DNA from: Sepiola atlantica
Taxonomy: Eukaryota; Mollusca; Cephalopoda; Sepiida; Sepiolidae
NCBI GenBank assembly: GCA_963556195.1
Contig: OY744520.1
Location: 155,855,107-155,919,106, forward strand
Direction: 5' to 3'
Length of the DNA stretch: 64,000 nucleotides
Both the position numbers and the translations under genes were made by a program. The number at the start of each line of letters is the position of its first letter. Position 1 is the first letter of the stretch. The notes under the pieces were generated by a model. That model was not told the DNA's origin. It was given only the letters and a program-made list of their open reading frames with translations, and did not search any database. Shown here piece by piece: positions 22,033 through 32,470 of the stretch.

Positions 22033-22742
22033 TCACTACTAAATACTGGGTATTAACGACAATACAAATAAACCCAGGTCGACAGAACAATCGATATTCG
22101 GAAATCTTTATCAAAACACAGTAATCATAAGAATTCTGAAAATATTCATGAAATTGATGTGTGCAATTCCTGATAAAGAAAACTCGATTATTTCGTTATA
22201 CCCACATAAACTTGACATTATCTTCTAGAGATGACCGACTTCGTGTCGTCATTAGCATCATGCAGCAAGTCTGAGGTGAAGTTCTCAATAATGTTTTTGA
22301 TATTGTAGAACATTTGTTAGATGCAACATTTTAAAAGTTTTGAGTACTTTAAGCGATAAGCACTCACGTTTTTAAAATACATATCTAACAACACATTTAT
22401 AGTTATTGTATACAATACATTTGTTTATTACTGAATTAATTAAATCTCTCTCTTTATATATATATATATATATATATAAACCACATATAGTTCTATTCAG
22501 AACGCTAAGATGCTTATCACTTTGCGAATATCTTTTCAAAAAGAATCGCTTTTGGTACAGTAACTGTTCACTAGTAGACTGACTTACATTTTGAAAAACA
22601 TTATTTGTTAGATGAATTAACCTTTGGATTTAACTATATTTTGTTTATTTACATATGCTCTGTTGTTACATCATTGGACTTTCAAATGGAAGAGGTCGTT
22701 ATACATGATGAATAAAATGTATATGCTAAAATATATTTACGA
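22031..22742. other. no recognisable gene
   Basis: AT-rich; a short (TA)n lies at about 22456-22478. Open frames are short and unrecognised. Confidence 0.5.
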
Positions 22743-22758
22743 ACACACACACACTCAC

Positions 22759-22832
<74 letters not shown>

Positions 22833-22922
22833 CTGTGTGTGTGTCTGTGTGTGTGACTGAATTGAATTGTCGACGGAAACCATTATTTTAATTAAATAGG
22901 TGAACTCTCTCTCTCTCTCTCT
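22743..22922. repeat. (CA)n(TA)n(TG)n and (CT)n microsatellites
   Basis: CA at 22743-22759, TA to about 22818 and TG/TCTG to 22855 form a near-palindromic compound repeat. A separate CT run lies at 22907-22922. Confidence 0.95.
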
Positions 22923-23577
22923 TACATCATACACACTAGCAATACGGCTAAGCCAGCTTAAACGTAAACTTTTAATGATTGGGGTACGACTGAATGTTTG
23001 ACAGACTCGACTGGTTTTAAATCGTATATGACGACGTAGAAAATCGTTACAGGTTTCAGATCTATTTTTGGAATGAGGGGTCAAGATTTATGCCAACTTC
23101 TGATGTGACTTTTTTTACTGCCTTTTAACTTGCAATTCTTTTTAACCAAAACTTCTTCTTGGGTATTTCTTATTTTCCTTTCTTCTGTTTTGGATTGATA
23201 GGTTTTTCTATGACTACAAAATTAACAATTTCTCTGAAGATCAGCGATGTTAAAATAAAAACTATACATTTTTCATAACTAATCTTTCGAATGTGCGTAA
23301 GATATGAATACACTGAAAACAAAACAAATACATAAGTAATCTGGAAGACCCAAGAAACGAAACAGGTATTCTTCGAAGTAGAAAAATACGGAAATTGAGA
23401 CAACTAAAGAAATAACGATTATGATAACTGATTCATTTTTGCCTTTTGTCATTGGAATATTACTATAAAGTATCTATGTTCTGAAGCTTGTGATTAAACT
23501 TCATTGATCTAGGAATTTAAAGCAATTTCGGGGATTATTAAGAGTGTATACCTAAATATATAATTTTTTTATAAAAA

Positions 23578-23580
<3 letters not shown>
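22923..23580. other. no recognisable gene
   Basis: AT-rich; a 77-codon minus-strand frame at 23403-23170 is unrecognised. Confidence 0.5.

Positions 23581-23632
<52 letters not shown>
23581..23632. repeat. (TA)n microsatellite
   Basis: Pure TA tract. Confidence 0.95.
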
Positions 23633-23634
<2 letters not shown>

Positions 23635-23934
23635 ACATATGTGTGTGTAAAAAATGCGAACTAAAAGTGTTTGCATGTATATTTATTAATTGATGTCTTA
23701 AACATATTTTTCTGTATTTCACAAAAACGAAGGTATCTGAATTTTCACTATAGCATTCTTCCTCACTTTATTGGCATGAAACTAACTTGGACTTAATATA
23801 ACCTATATTTAAACCACTGACGCCTTAAAGCCGTGTTTAAAACTCATTGAAAATGATCGGCTAATTAATTCTGGATTAAAACTTGTAAGTCCAAATATAC
23901 GAATATATGAACATACTTAACTATATAAAGATAC

Positions 23935-23936
<2 letters not shown>
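23633..23936. other. no recognisable gene
   Basis: AT-rich interval between TA tracts; nothing assignable. Confidence 0.5.

Positions 23937-23999
<63 letters not shown>
23937..23999. repeat. (TA)n microsatellite
   Basis: Pure TA tract. Confidence 0.95.
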
Positions 24000-24001
<2 letters not shown>

Positions 24002-24185
24002 TTGATTACTGTACGACAACCGATTAGCGTAATTAAATAATTTATTTGCTTCTTACATTATAAAAAGTAAGACAACTAAGACGTGTCACTTTCACAATTT
24101 ATGGTGTCTATAGTTCCGACGTTCGAGCCATAAAATGGCTTGGATAAACATACACTTGCGAGTTTGCAAAAGCCTGCTTGTGATT

Positions 24186-24188
<3 letters not shown>

Positions 24189-24243
<55 letters not shown>
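24189..24243. repeat. (TA)n microsatellite
   Basis: Pure TA tract, abutting the first copy of the direct repeat. Confidence 0.95.
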
Positions 24244-24246
<3 letters not shown>

Positions 24247-24350
24247 AAGTCTGCAATATCTTGGATTTAGTTAGTTTCTCTAGGAATTTAAACTGCATTT
24301 AATTTATTTATTCATTTTTTTTTTGTTAAAGCTTCTTTAGACTATATATT
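24243..24350 (+). repeat. direct repeat, copy 1
   Basis: About 105 bases nearly identical to 25007-25120 (blocks TGTTAAGTCTGCAATATC, TTGGATTTAGTTAG, AAAGCTTCTTTAGACTATA). The copies are about 765 bases apart. One end meets a TA tract in each copy, but opposite ends. Confidence 0.75.
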
Positions 24351-24549
24351 GGGTATGTAGATCTTCATGGCTAGGTTTCCTTCCTCTTATCTACTTACCT
24401 TTCTGATACCTAAGATACTTAAGCTTCATTTTTTTATTTTTTTTATTTTTTAATGTAACTTCAATTCCTATATAATTGTATTGCTAGCTACCATATTGCA
24501 GAATGGTTATTGAGTGTAGTGTTTAGATAGTATTATTATTTTTTTTTTC

Positions 24550-24550
<1 letters not shown>

Positions 24551-24633
<83 letters not shown>

Positions 24634-24634
24634 G
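24551..24634. repeat. (ATT)n microsatellite
   Basis: ATT repeat of about 84 bases; a smaller ATT-rich patch lies at 24695-24750. Confidence 0.95.
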
Positions 24635-25006
24635 TTATAACTAATGTTATTTGATATGCAAATTACCATATAATACTGTAGTCTTAAGGGTAATATATTA
24701 TTATTATTCTTTTATTATTATTATCATTATTATTATTTATTTATTTATATATTAGTGAGATTTTAAGCTGAATTATTTCGACACTTGATTATTGGGAAAA
24801 TGGTAGTTTAATCAGTAGTATTGTAGAGCCATGAATATTATAACTGTCCTGTTTTTAAATCTCCGAAACAGTTACATGGTAAACAGCTGATGATCCCGTG
24901 TTAATATTAGACGCTTAAGGTCTCCTGTTTTTTTTTCACTGTAAGATACTTAACCCCCTCTTTTTTTAATTTTATTTACTTTTTTTCCATGAATTTTCCA
25001 ACGAAT
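24635..25006. other. no recognisable gene
   Basis: AT-rich sequence between the two direct repeat copies; no coding signal. Confidence 0.5.
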
Positions 25007-25112
25007 GTTAAGTCTGCAATATCTTGGATTTAGTTAGTTTCTCTGGGAATTTAAACTGCATTATATTTATTTATTTTGTTTGTGTTTTGTTAAAATGACT
25101 TAAAGCTTCTTT

Positions 25113-25120
<8 letters not shown>
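25007..25120 (+). repeat. direct repeat, copy 2
   Basis: Second copy of the 24243 repeat, ending where the TA tract begins. Confidence 0.75.

Positions 25121-25183
<63 letters not shown>
25117..25183. repeat. (TA)n microsatellite
   Basis: Pure TA tract directly to the left of the PLE. Confidence 0.95.
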
Positions 25184-25185
<2 letters not shown>

Positions 25186-25211
25186 GAAAAAAGAAACAAT
25201 GTTTCAGACAA

Positions 25212-25269
25212 TATGTACAAATAAAAATGGAATAAAGAATAAGCAATTCAACAACTAACAAAAATAAAC
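25212..25269. repeat. PLE inverted terminal repeat, left arm
   Basis: 58 bases whose reverse complement, with few mismatches, forms the right end of the element at 26202-26242 plus 29628-29645. Includes GGAATAAAGAATAAGCAATT. Confidence 0.75.
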
Positions 25270-25305
25270 ATTTACAAACATTTACAAATGCATAAAAACA
25301 AAAAT

Positions 25306-25676
25306 AAAGTCCTTTCATCACCCACTACAGCTGGAATTTATACTATTCCCTGCGCCGACTGTGGAAAAATATATTTCGGCGAGACACAACGTCCGTTAAA
25401 GAAACGAATATATGAACATAATCGTGCCATAAAAACGGCGATACCTCAAATGCACTATGCACTCATATGATCTCTTCCGGCCACCACTTCAATACCCATA
25501 AGGCAATCCCTATCAAACATATTCATGACACCAAACTTCGACGTCTCACAGAATCCTGTCTGATCCTATGTCATAAGAACACCATTGCCCAAAGACAAGG
25601 TTTCTATAATATTGCTTTTCCTTCGGCTAGATCGATTTTATACGAGATGAATCTAAATGAATACGACTCTGGCTAA
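25306..25676 (+). pseudogene. GIY-YIG endonuclease domain of a Penelope-like element
   Basis: In the frame from 25288, AGIYTIPCADCGKIYFGET starts the nuclease fold: GIY is followed by IYFGET in the position of the YIG box. QRPLKKRIYEHNRAI follows, with the catalytic-type arginine and the EHN box. The reading then continues in another frame at 25467-25676 (ISSGHHF, KHIHDTKLRRLTESCL, GFYNIAFPSARSILYEMN), so there is a one-base shift near 25436-25441. The family enzyme nicks target DNA to prime reverse transcription. The RT that should precede it is missing; AT-rich terminal sequence comes directly before. About 125 codons remain. It is the least decayed of the PLE domains here. Confidence 0.85.
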
Positions 25677-26201
25677 CTTTTACCCTTGTCTCTCTTCTTC
25701 CACGGTCCCCTCCTCCCCTGCCTCTTTCTCTTCCCTTGTTTCGTCCCTCGACGTTAACTGCCCCAATTACTACTAATCCTGTAGACTTTTGACGCTCTCA
25801 GCCTGAATTCAATCAGCAGGCGATATCTCAGCAGTGATTTTTTCTCTCTCTCTTTTTTTCGACAACAACATGTCGATTTACCCTTTCTCACGTTTGCTCT
25901 CGCTTTCTCTTCTTCTTCGTTTCGTCTTCTTCAACTGACGTTCTAAAGATACTGGTTGATTGGTATCTCTTTCTTCTTCTTCCTCTTCTTCATCTTCTTT
26001 TTCTTTCTCTTTTCATAACATTCCTCGCATTCCTTTTTCTCCTCGTTTTGTTGTTCTCTGCACGTGACATTTTCTTCCAATCGCATTCTCTGTATAAATT
26101 TGAAAACTTTTCCGTTTTGAAATAAAGTTTATTAACTGATCGAGAATGGTCGTATCTACGGCCGAAATATCTCGGTGGAACTTTACAAGATGAGTTTTTG
26201 A
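25677..26201 (+). other. PLE 3' untranslated region, pyrimidine-rich
   Basis: After the GIY-YIG frame the plus strand is strongly pyrimidine-rich (TCTTC and CCTC runs, 25680-26060), followed by AATAAA at 26120-26125. A hairpin GGTCG/CGGCC followed by GAAATATC near 26145-26174 looks hammerhead-like, but the CTGANGA core is disrupted. Confidence 0.5.
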
Positions 26202-26237
26202 GTTTATTTTTGTTAGTTGTTAAATTGCTTATTCTTT

Positions 26238-26242
26238 ATTCC
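26238..26242. repeat. 5-bp target site duplication (left)
   Basis: ATTCC directly before the 5' LTR, matching ATTCC at 29623-29627. Confidence 0.85.
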
Positions 26243-26516
26243 TGTTGTGGTGGCAACCACTCATTTGCATATACGAATAACGTTACACTATAAATGGCAA
26301 GCCTAGATTGGCCTTAGAGTGTGTTATCTAAATGCCACCGGAAGTGACGCCGAAGAGCGTACATGTCCTCCCACCAAGACTCTCTGACTCGACACCTTCA
26401 TTTGTACATACTGTAAATATACATTTTCTTTAATACACTTATTATTGCATTCTCCGTGTTGTTTGCGTCTTCATTGTATTCCTCACTAATTGTGGTTCAA
26501 CCTTGCAACCACAACA
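26243..26516 (+). repeat. 5' LTR
   Basis: 274 bases with perfect 8-base inverted ends TGTTGTGG and CCACAACA. TATAAAT near 26290 is a possible TATA box, and TTTAATACA lies near 26430. It would drive transcription of the element. Confidence 0.9.
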
Positions 26517-27097
26517 GTTGGCGACGAGATATGAAGCGTCAAATATAACAGTTTGACGAAGAACTATTTAAAAAAAAAAAAGTACAATGCAACGTGTTGA
26601 CGAGCAAACGGATTTTACGCTAAAGAAAAGTTTTCAACTTAAGTGAAAAAAAAAAAAAAATCGAACGTGGCAAAAGCGACAATTTACGCCGTTTTTTTCT
26701 GGGAATCCGACTTATAAACGAATGTAAAAGTGAATTTTTGTTTTGTCGCTAAACGACAAATCTGTTTTGTATTACTAAAGGACCAACTTGCAAACGAAAA
26801 GCGGATTTTGTTCTGTTGCAAAACGACAGGTCAGACTCGTATTACGAAAAGCAAGGAAGTAACCTACGAAAAAAAAAGAAGTTCACTGGTGGATTCTAAT
26901 TACTGCTTCCCGTTAGCAAAACAACAACTAAAGGAATCTTTTAATTAATAATTTGTTTGGCGGCGGTACTAAAAGGAAATACCATAGCTAGAAATTAAAG
27001 CTCAAGGAAAGGATTTTTTTTTAAAGTTATTACTGGATAACGGATAATACAGTAAAACGTCACGAAAAAAAAAAAAGAAAAAAAAAAGAAAAGTAAA
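26517..27097 (+). other. 5' leader with candidate primer binding site
   Basis: GTTGGCGACGAG directly after the 5' LTR begins with TGG one base in, as tRNA primer sites do (complement of CCA-3'); I do not assign the tRNA. The rest is A-rich with poly-A runs and short internal repeats (AAACGACA...CAAACGAAAAG). No convincing protein is encoded. Confidence 0.5.
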
Positions 27098-28101
27098 ATG
27101 GAAAAATTATCAAAAATGTTCATGCAATTTTTACAGGCACAAGCTGACCGCGAGGAAAGACAAAATCAGGCACAAGCTGACCGCGAGGAAAGACAAAATG
27201 AACGTTTTGCTAAAACACTGGAACTACTAAAGAGTAATCGAGAAAATGTCGACAGTGTTAATTTCTCCCATACAACTATCTTTAATAGTATGGACACATT
27301 TATTATGTGCCGGAGGAAGGAAAGACTTTTGAAGCATACTATACAAGATACGACGATGTTTTTCAACTGGACTGCAAAAATTGGCCAAATAGCCAGAAAG
27401 TGAGCTTTTTACTCAGGAAATTGGGTACATCAGAACACAGCAAATTCATAGATTACATATTACCTAAAAAAACTGCGGAATTAGAGTTCATGGAAGCTGT
27501 GAAATTACTAAAAGAATTATTTAATCCAAATGTATCTCTTTTTCATAAAAGATGGCTGTGCATGAATCTAAGAAAGATGGACAACCAAGATTATTTGACA
27601 TACGCATCAGTTGTCAATAAAAACTGCGATAATTTTAAGCTTGCGGAACTAACGGTAGAAGATTTTAAATGTCTAATCTTCGCACAAGGGTTAGTTTCCA
27701 CGAAAAATGCAGAAATACGCAGACGAGTGTTGTCTAAGCTGGAATCTGAGCACGATTTAACCCTCCAGAAACTAGCAGAGGACTGTGAAAGGGCCATTAC
27801 ACTAAAAAAGGATTTAAAAAATATAGAAGAATCCGGAGTGGCATATGTAAGAAAAGTTAGAAAACCATACACACCAACCAAGAACTTTACAAAGAAAAGC
27901 AATCAAAATGGAACGGGATGTTACAATCCTAATAACCATAAATATAGGACAGAATATAACAAGCCTCTTCCTAGATATAACTGTAAGAGATGTGCAGAAA
28001 AGCATTGAGAATCAGATTGTCGTTATAAGAAGAAAAATGCTACATTTGTAAGAAGGTGGGACACAAAAGCGATTGCTGCAGATATAAAGATTACACCAGA
28101 A
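27098..28101 (+). pseudogene. gag (capsid and nucleocapsid), three lesions
   Basis: ATG at 27098 opens the frame. The N-terminus has an 11-residue duplicated coiled-coil-like segment (AQADREERQN twice). Near 27300 the reading shifts to the frame ending at 28008. That frame holds a Gypsy capsid-type region (EAYYTRYDDVF, SFLLRKLG, FDYIL-like DYILPKK, LLKELFNPN, then DLTLQKLAEDCE). A stop at 28006-28008 interrupts a first zinc-finger-like CKRC...H. A further one-base shift near 28033, in an A run, separates it from the knuckle CYICKKVGHKSDCC, which fits CX2CX4HX4C. Gag assembles the particle and binds RNA. The Gypsy relic at 2870 has the matching gag blocks. Confidence 0.8.
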
Positions 28102-28898
28102 AGAGAGTACAGCAAACAAAATCAAATACAAAATTAGACAAAGCTCGGCGAAAATACGTAAAAGTGGAAATATTTAAAACACCAATAAAGTTACAACTCG
28201 ACTCCGGCTCCGATATTTCTATTATAAACCTGAATACATGGAAAAAGTTGGGTAAAAAACCAACCATGATGAAAACGAGTAAATCAGCCCGGACGGTAAC
28301 TGGTGGGGGTATAAAATTTGAAGGAGAAGTTGTTCTTCCGATAAAATTAAAAGAGATTACGAAGAAATTAAAAATATTCGTACTGAAAAATAGTGAAAAT
28401 CTTTTTGGAATAGATTTAATTGAGAAATTTGGACTATGGGATAAGCCAATCAATACATTCTGTAAAAAAATAGAATGTTCTTCTCCAACAACAGTAAATA
28501 TAAAAGACGATTTAAAAGAATTATTTCCTGAAGCATTCACGACTAACTTAGGTCGCTGTAATAAATTCAAGGCCTCGTTTGAACTTAAAGAAAACGCCAG
28601 CCCAATTTTTAGAAAAAAGCGAAACCTGCCGTTCGCTGGGTTGGAAAAAATTAATAAAGAATTAGATAGATTGGAACAGACAGGAATTCTATCAAAAATA
28701 GAACACAGCGAGTGGGCAGCTCCCACCGTATACGTAAAAAAAAAAAATGACGAAGTTAGAGTGTGCGCAGATTTAAAAGATCACCATTACCCTCTACCAA
28801 GGGAACACCAACAGAAAAAGCTTTGCAACAATTCTTGCAAGTTTATAGGATTACACCACATCCTAGTACACCATCAAACATATCACCAGCTGATCTAA
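28056..28898 (+). pseudogene. protease and N-terminal reverse transcriptase, truncated
   Basis: Open frame of 280 codons. It starts inside the zinc knuckle, passes a basic linker, and reaches the retropepsin active site LQLDSGSDISII (DSG at residues 49-51, codon for D at 28200). The flap-side and ENLFGIDLIEKFGL block of Gypsy proteases follow. The RT N-terminus follows: LGRCNK, NKELDRLEQTGIL, HSEWAAPTV.VKKK and VRVCADLK. After YPLP the frame runs into out-of-frame integrase sequence and stops. The YXDD box, connection and RNase H are deleted. The protease looks complete. Confidence 0.85.
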
Positions 28899-29317
28899 TG
28901 TTTGCCAGAAAGGTAAAATCAGCGTTTGATAAACTGTTGCCAAGACAGGCAATTATCCGAAACACTACACACACGAGAAGAAAGAAATATAACTCGGGAA
29001 ATCGAGTATATTTTAAGTGCTACAAGAATAACACATCTTACTGGGAATGTGGAGTAGTGGATAAACGCATTGGTGATTGCACATATATGATTAAAGGTCC
29101 ACAGAGTATACATAAAAGGCACCTAAATCAGATAAAAACACGTCATATCCAAGATGATGATTATACAACAACAGTCGAAGAGGAGGAAACCATAGATGTC
29201 ATATAAGAATCCTTTAATTTGAAACCGCCTCAATATACACCTGAACCCCGAAGATCAGGTAGGAAAAGAAAATTTAATGAACCATTGATGGTAAACCCAA
29301 AAAGAAAAAGATATTGA
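28797..29317 (+). pseudogene. integrase C-terminal fragment
   Basis: From the deletion joint the frame reads GTPTEKALQQFL.VYR and SPADLMFARKV, the end of the DDE core region. Then come NSGNRVYFKCY and WECGVVDKRIGDCTYMIK, a GPY/F-like or SH3-like C-terminal fold, and HKRHLNQIK. A stop at 29204-29206 is followed in the same frame by PPQYTPEPRRSGRKRK up to a final stop at 29315-29317, so the stop at 29204 may be a mutation. The catalytic Asp and Glu residues lie in the deleted part. Confidence 0.8.
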
Positions 29318-29339
29318 AATCTGTGTGACTTCAAATCTT

Positions 29340-29348
29340 GGGAGGGGG
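29340..29348 (+). other. polypurine tract
   Basis: GGGAGGGGG directly before the 3' LTR, the expected primer for plus-strand DNA synthesis. Confidence 0.7.
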
Positions 29349-29622
29349 GGTTGTGGTGACAACCACTCATTTGCATATACGAATAACGTTACACTATAAA
29401 TGGCAAGCCTAGATTGGCCTTAGAGTGTGTTATCTAAATGCCACCGGAAGTGACGCCGAAGAGCGTACATGTCCTCCCACCAAGACTCTCTGACTCGACA
29501 CCTTCATTTGTACATACTGTAAATATACCTTTTCTTTAATACACTTATTATTGCATTCTCCGTGTTGTTTGCGTCTTCATTGTATTCCTCACTAATTGTG
29601 GTTCAACCTTGCAACCACAACA
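29349..29622 (+). repeat. 3' LTR
   Basis: Matches the 5' LTR over 274 bases with three differences seen by eye: first base G instead of T, position 11 A instead of G, and TACC instead of TACA near 29528. The changed first base breaks the terminal TG. Confidence 0.9.
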
Positions 29623-29627
29623 ATTCC
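29623..29627. repeat. 5-bp target site duplication (right)
   Basis: ATTCC directly after the 3' LTR; partner of 26238-26242. Confidence 0.85.
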
Positions 29628-29638
29628 ATTTTTATTTT

Positions 29639-29641
<3 letters not shown>

Positions 29642-29677
<36 letters not shown>
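29642..29677. repeat. (TA)n microsatellite
   Basis: TA tract to the right of the interrupted PLE. Confidence 0.95.
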
Positions 29678-29680
<3 letters not shown>

Positions 29681-29856
29681 GTTCTTTAATGTGGCTATGC
29701 ACGCGTCTGATTGGACCCACTTAAGTCGAAATAATTTATAATTCGGACTAATTTGGTTTAGTTTAATTCTTTTACATTTATTCTTGCTCTCTTTACAAGT
29801 ACATTGAGCTCTCTTACTCGGATTCTCATCGAAACCATTCAACTCTACACACGCAC

Positions 29857-29858
<2 letters not shown>

Positions 29859-29909
<51 letters not shown>

Positions 29910-29975
29910 GTGTATATATATGTATATATATGTGTATATATATGTATATATATGTATATATATGTATATATATGT

Positions 29976-30006
<31 letters not shown>

Positions 30007-30015
30007 TATATATAT
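29859..30015. repeat. complex TA/TGTA microsatellite
   Basis: About 155 bases of TA with regular TGTA interruptions. Confidence 0.95.
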
Positions 30016-30544
30016 TACGAGCGAAATGTGTGTGAATGTATGAAGTTCTATGTTTCAATGGCAATTTACCACAAATTTAAATGTTAAAAAAAAGATTTAT
30101 GTTATCCGATAGATCTAATTTACTATTTCATACTGGTGACTTGTTTATTACAGATTTACTAGTTTACAGTGAACCAAATGGGTGTGTTACATACTAAATC
30201 CTGTGAAAATAGTTCGTGGAAAAATGTTAACGACTGAAAGAAAGCTATGGTCGCACACTTACTGAGTGTAAACATACTTTGGAAGCCAAAAAAATGAGTA
30301 AGCATAGACATTGCATGATAAAGAAATATGAAAAAGTGCAGCTCAAACAGCATGATTGAATTAGTTCCAATAAGTTGTCGAGAATAGATGAAAGGAAAAT
30401 AAACAGCCCAAGTTAAAAAAATATTTTATCAAGTTGGCGTCTTTGAAATATTATACAACACACAAAACTTCATTAGATTGCTTATTATCGGTCACCTACC
30501 TTCTGCCCCGTGATGAGTAAAACTAAACGAAGAAATTATAGAAT
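30016..30544. other. no recognisable gene
   Basis: AT-rich; a 64-codon minus-strand frame at 30353-30159 is unrecognised. Confidence 0.5.
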
Positions 30545-31130
30545 GGTCAGACAACTATATTAACACAGATTTTCAGACTGTATTGTAGACAGATGAAGCC
30601 CGAGCAACACTTGATGGATCAGATCGATGGAATAGAGATTTGCCGATTGAAGGTGGATATCCTCGATGTCTATTCAGACGTCAACATGGAGGGGGCGACT
30701 GATTTACTGCGTATTAATTTTTTTGTGATGCCTTAATTGGAGCGTGAAGGTCTAAATATGACCTCTCGCAATTTTTGCCAGTTCTTAGTAAACAATTCTC
30801 TGATTAAATACACAGAATGAAAACTTTCGAAAAAGCCTCGTATTAAAGTATGTTAATGTCTTTACTCAGGCAGTAAGTAGTTTGCTAACCAAAATTTTAC
30901 AGGGAAAAATTTATGGATTTGCCGCCTCATAGCCCAGACTTTTATCCAATTGAACACTTGTTGTCTATTATAAAATGTAGAATTTCTGAGAATTAACGTC
31001 AATTTACTTGCATAGATGCTCTATGTTATTGATTGTTGCAAGTACCTTCTCTCATAAGAACTTCTTACGTGAAAAAACTTACTTCATCAGTGGATAAGAG
31101 ACTCGTACATTTTTTTAACAAAAGATATAT
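30545..31130 (+). pseudogene. Tc1/mariner transposase remnant
   Basis: Translated across frames on the plus strand: TDEARATLDGSDRWNR near 30588 (catalytic Asp region), RRQHGGGD near 30675, KFMDLPPHSPDFYPIEHLLSIIK near 30909-30980 split by few changes from the SPDLNPIE box (third catalytic region), RQFTCIDAL near 31000-31025, and KLTSSVDKRLVHF near 31077-31112, the usual C-terminal end. Stops interrupt each part. Together they follow transposase order, covering roughly the C-terminal two thirds. No terminal inverted repeats were identified. The element is dead. Confidence 0.8.
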
Positions 31131-31933
31131 AATAAATAAAATTTGAAGATTTAGCAAACCACTTCCTCCGTGCTAATATCGTGTTGTTAGACAATTGTGA
31201 TCATTTTTATTTTTTATTTTAACTAACATTTAAACACAATTCACTTAAATTTATGTGCTATTCTATGCTAAGAAAATATTACAAAAAAAATGTCTTCATA
31301 AAATGCTAGGTCGTTGTATCTCTCTTTATTTGCTAACAAATATTTTTATCACTGACATATTTTTAAAATTAAATATGGATAAGCAATAATGTGATAATCA
31401 GCGAATACATATACGAACATTTTCAGATTGTCTTCTTTTAAATTAACTTGTAATTATATATATACACAATGTTTCTATTTGATAACACTTTTGGTTCGCA
31501 CTCTTTATATATGTTTGCATATTGGCTGGGTTTAAACGCATTAATTGTTAGAAGTAGTCCTTTAAGTCTGAAATACCTGAAATACAGAGAAAGCGGAATA
31601 AAGAAACATATGAGTGTTAGCACTAGTTACTCTATTTTACTTGGTTGTAAACAAATCCAGATTCTTACTTTTAGTCGACCGTTAGACTGTATTTCATCAC
31701 TGTACGTAGAGTATCATACTATGTTACATTAAAGAAACATCGACTGATGAATCAGATGTATTCCGTATCATTAGCCTTGCGAGCTGAGTTTTCAGTGTTG
31801 CTGTGAACTCGAAAGTATCGATGGGAGATCAAACTAATGTATGGTATCAATTTAAAATACTAAAATATATGCTCTTGCACAAGTAATAGAGTAATCTGGT
31901 TATTTCCCCATAACATTAAATTACACACTAACA

Positions 31934-31936
<3 letters not shown>
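31131..31936. other. no recognisable gene
   Basis: AT-rich; frames at 31469-31732 (plus) and 31623-31438 (minus) overlap and are unrecognised. Confidence 0.5.

Positions 31937-32003
<67 letters not shown>
31937..32003. repeat. (TA)n microsatellite
   Basis: Pure TA tract, followed by a G run. Confidence 0.95.
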
Positions 32004-32005
<2 letters not shown>

Positions 32006-32209
32006 GGGGGTGCGTGTGTGAAACAATGCAAAAGTGTTTTTCGATCAAAACGGAGTATTTATATGATACAACATGCTGTTTTGTAACACCGTATACATAG
32101 TACACTTCAAACACAGCCAAAACACAGTTCAGTCTCCTTCATTTGCATATTTATTTCATAAACGACTTCTAATAAATTAATATTCTGTAATATACAGCTG
32201 TAATTTTGT

Positions 32210-32470
32210 ATTGTCATATGTTCTCATACATACGCGACTTCTTCGCCGAGCTTTGTTATGCAGTTTTTGATGATTTTGGCTTGTTCAAACTTGAAAGCAT
32301 GCTCGTGCTCTAATACGTGGGAAACGTGCATTAAGAGAGTTATTGTTTGTTATGTCCTTTTTGTGTTCGCTCAATCTTTTTTTTTCAATTTACGTTGCGT
32401 CTCACCAACGTAAATTTGATGGCAGTTGTTACATGGGACGATATATCCCCTTTCGACTACTTCTTTAATA
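32210..32470 (-). pseudogene. PLE GIY-YIG endonuclease remnant
   Basis: Minus strand from about 32470: SIKEVVERGYIVPCNNCHQ and IYVGETQRKLK, the GIY and YIG boxes of the PLE nuclease (compare GIYTIPCADCGKIYFGET at 25306). Then, after a shift and stop, HVLEHEHAFKFEQAKIIK near 32310-32260. This is the same domain as at 25306 but a different subfamily. It is frameshifted within an A run of nine and inactive. Confidence 0.7.

Larger units (their letters stand above)
26243..29622 (+). mobile_element. internally deleted Gypsy-like LTR retrotransposon
   Basis: Complete at both ends: two 274-base LTRs, a primer-site-like sequence, gag, protease and RT start, integrase C-terminus, polypurine tract and a 5-bp target duplication. 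It is only 3.38 kb long because the RT palm, RNase H and integrase core are missing. The break lies near 28795-28803, where RT sequence (YPLP) runs straight into integrase C-terminal sequence. The LTRs differ at three positions by eye, so insertion was recent. Gag also carries a shift, a stop and a second shift, so mobility would have needed proteins from a full-length relative. Confidence 0.9.
25184..29641 (+). mobile_element. Penelope-like element interrupted by an LTR retrotransposon
   Basis: A PLE carrying only the C-terminal GIY-YIG region. Its ends are inverted copies: 25212-25269 matches the reverse complement of 26202-26242 continued at 29628-29645. The right arm is split exactly by the LTR element and its 5-bp target duplication, which shows the order of events: PLE first, LTR element second. 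(TA)n tracts lie outside both ends (25117-25183 and 29642-29677). The RT domain is missing. Confidence 0.75.

Noticed and set aside
26109..26180. Hammerhead-like fold after the GIY-YIG domain (GGTCG/CGGCC stem, then GAAATATC).
   Set aside because: The CTGANGA core reads CTGATCGAGAAT and stem I does not pair; it may be a decayed member but cannot be counted.
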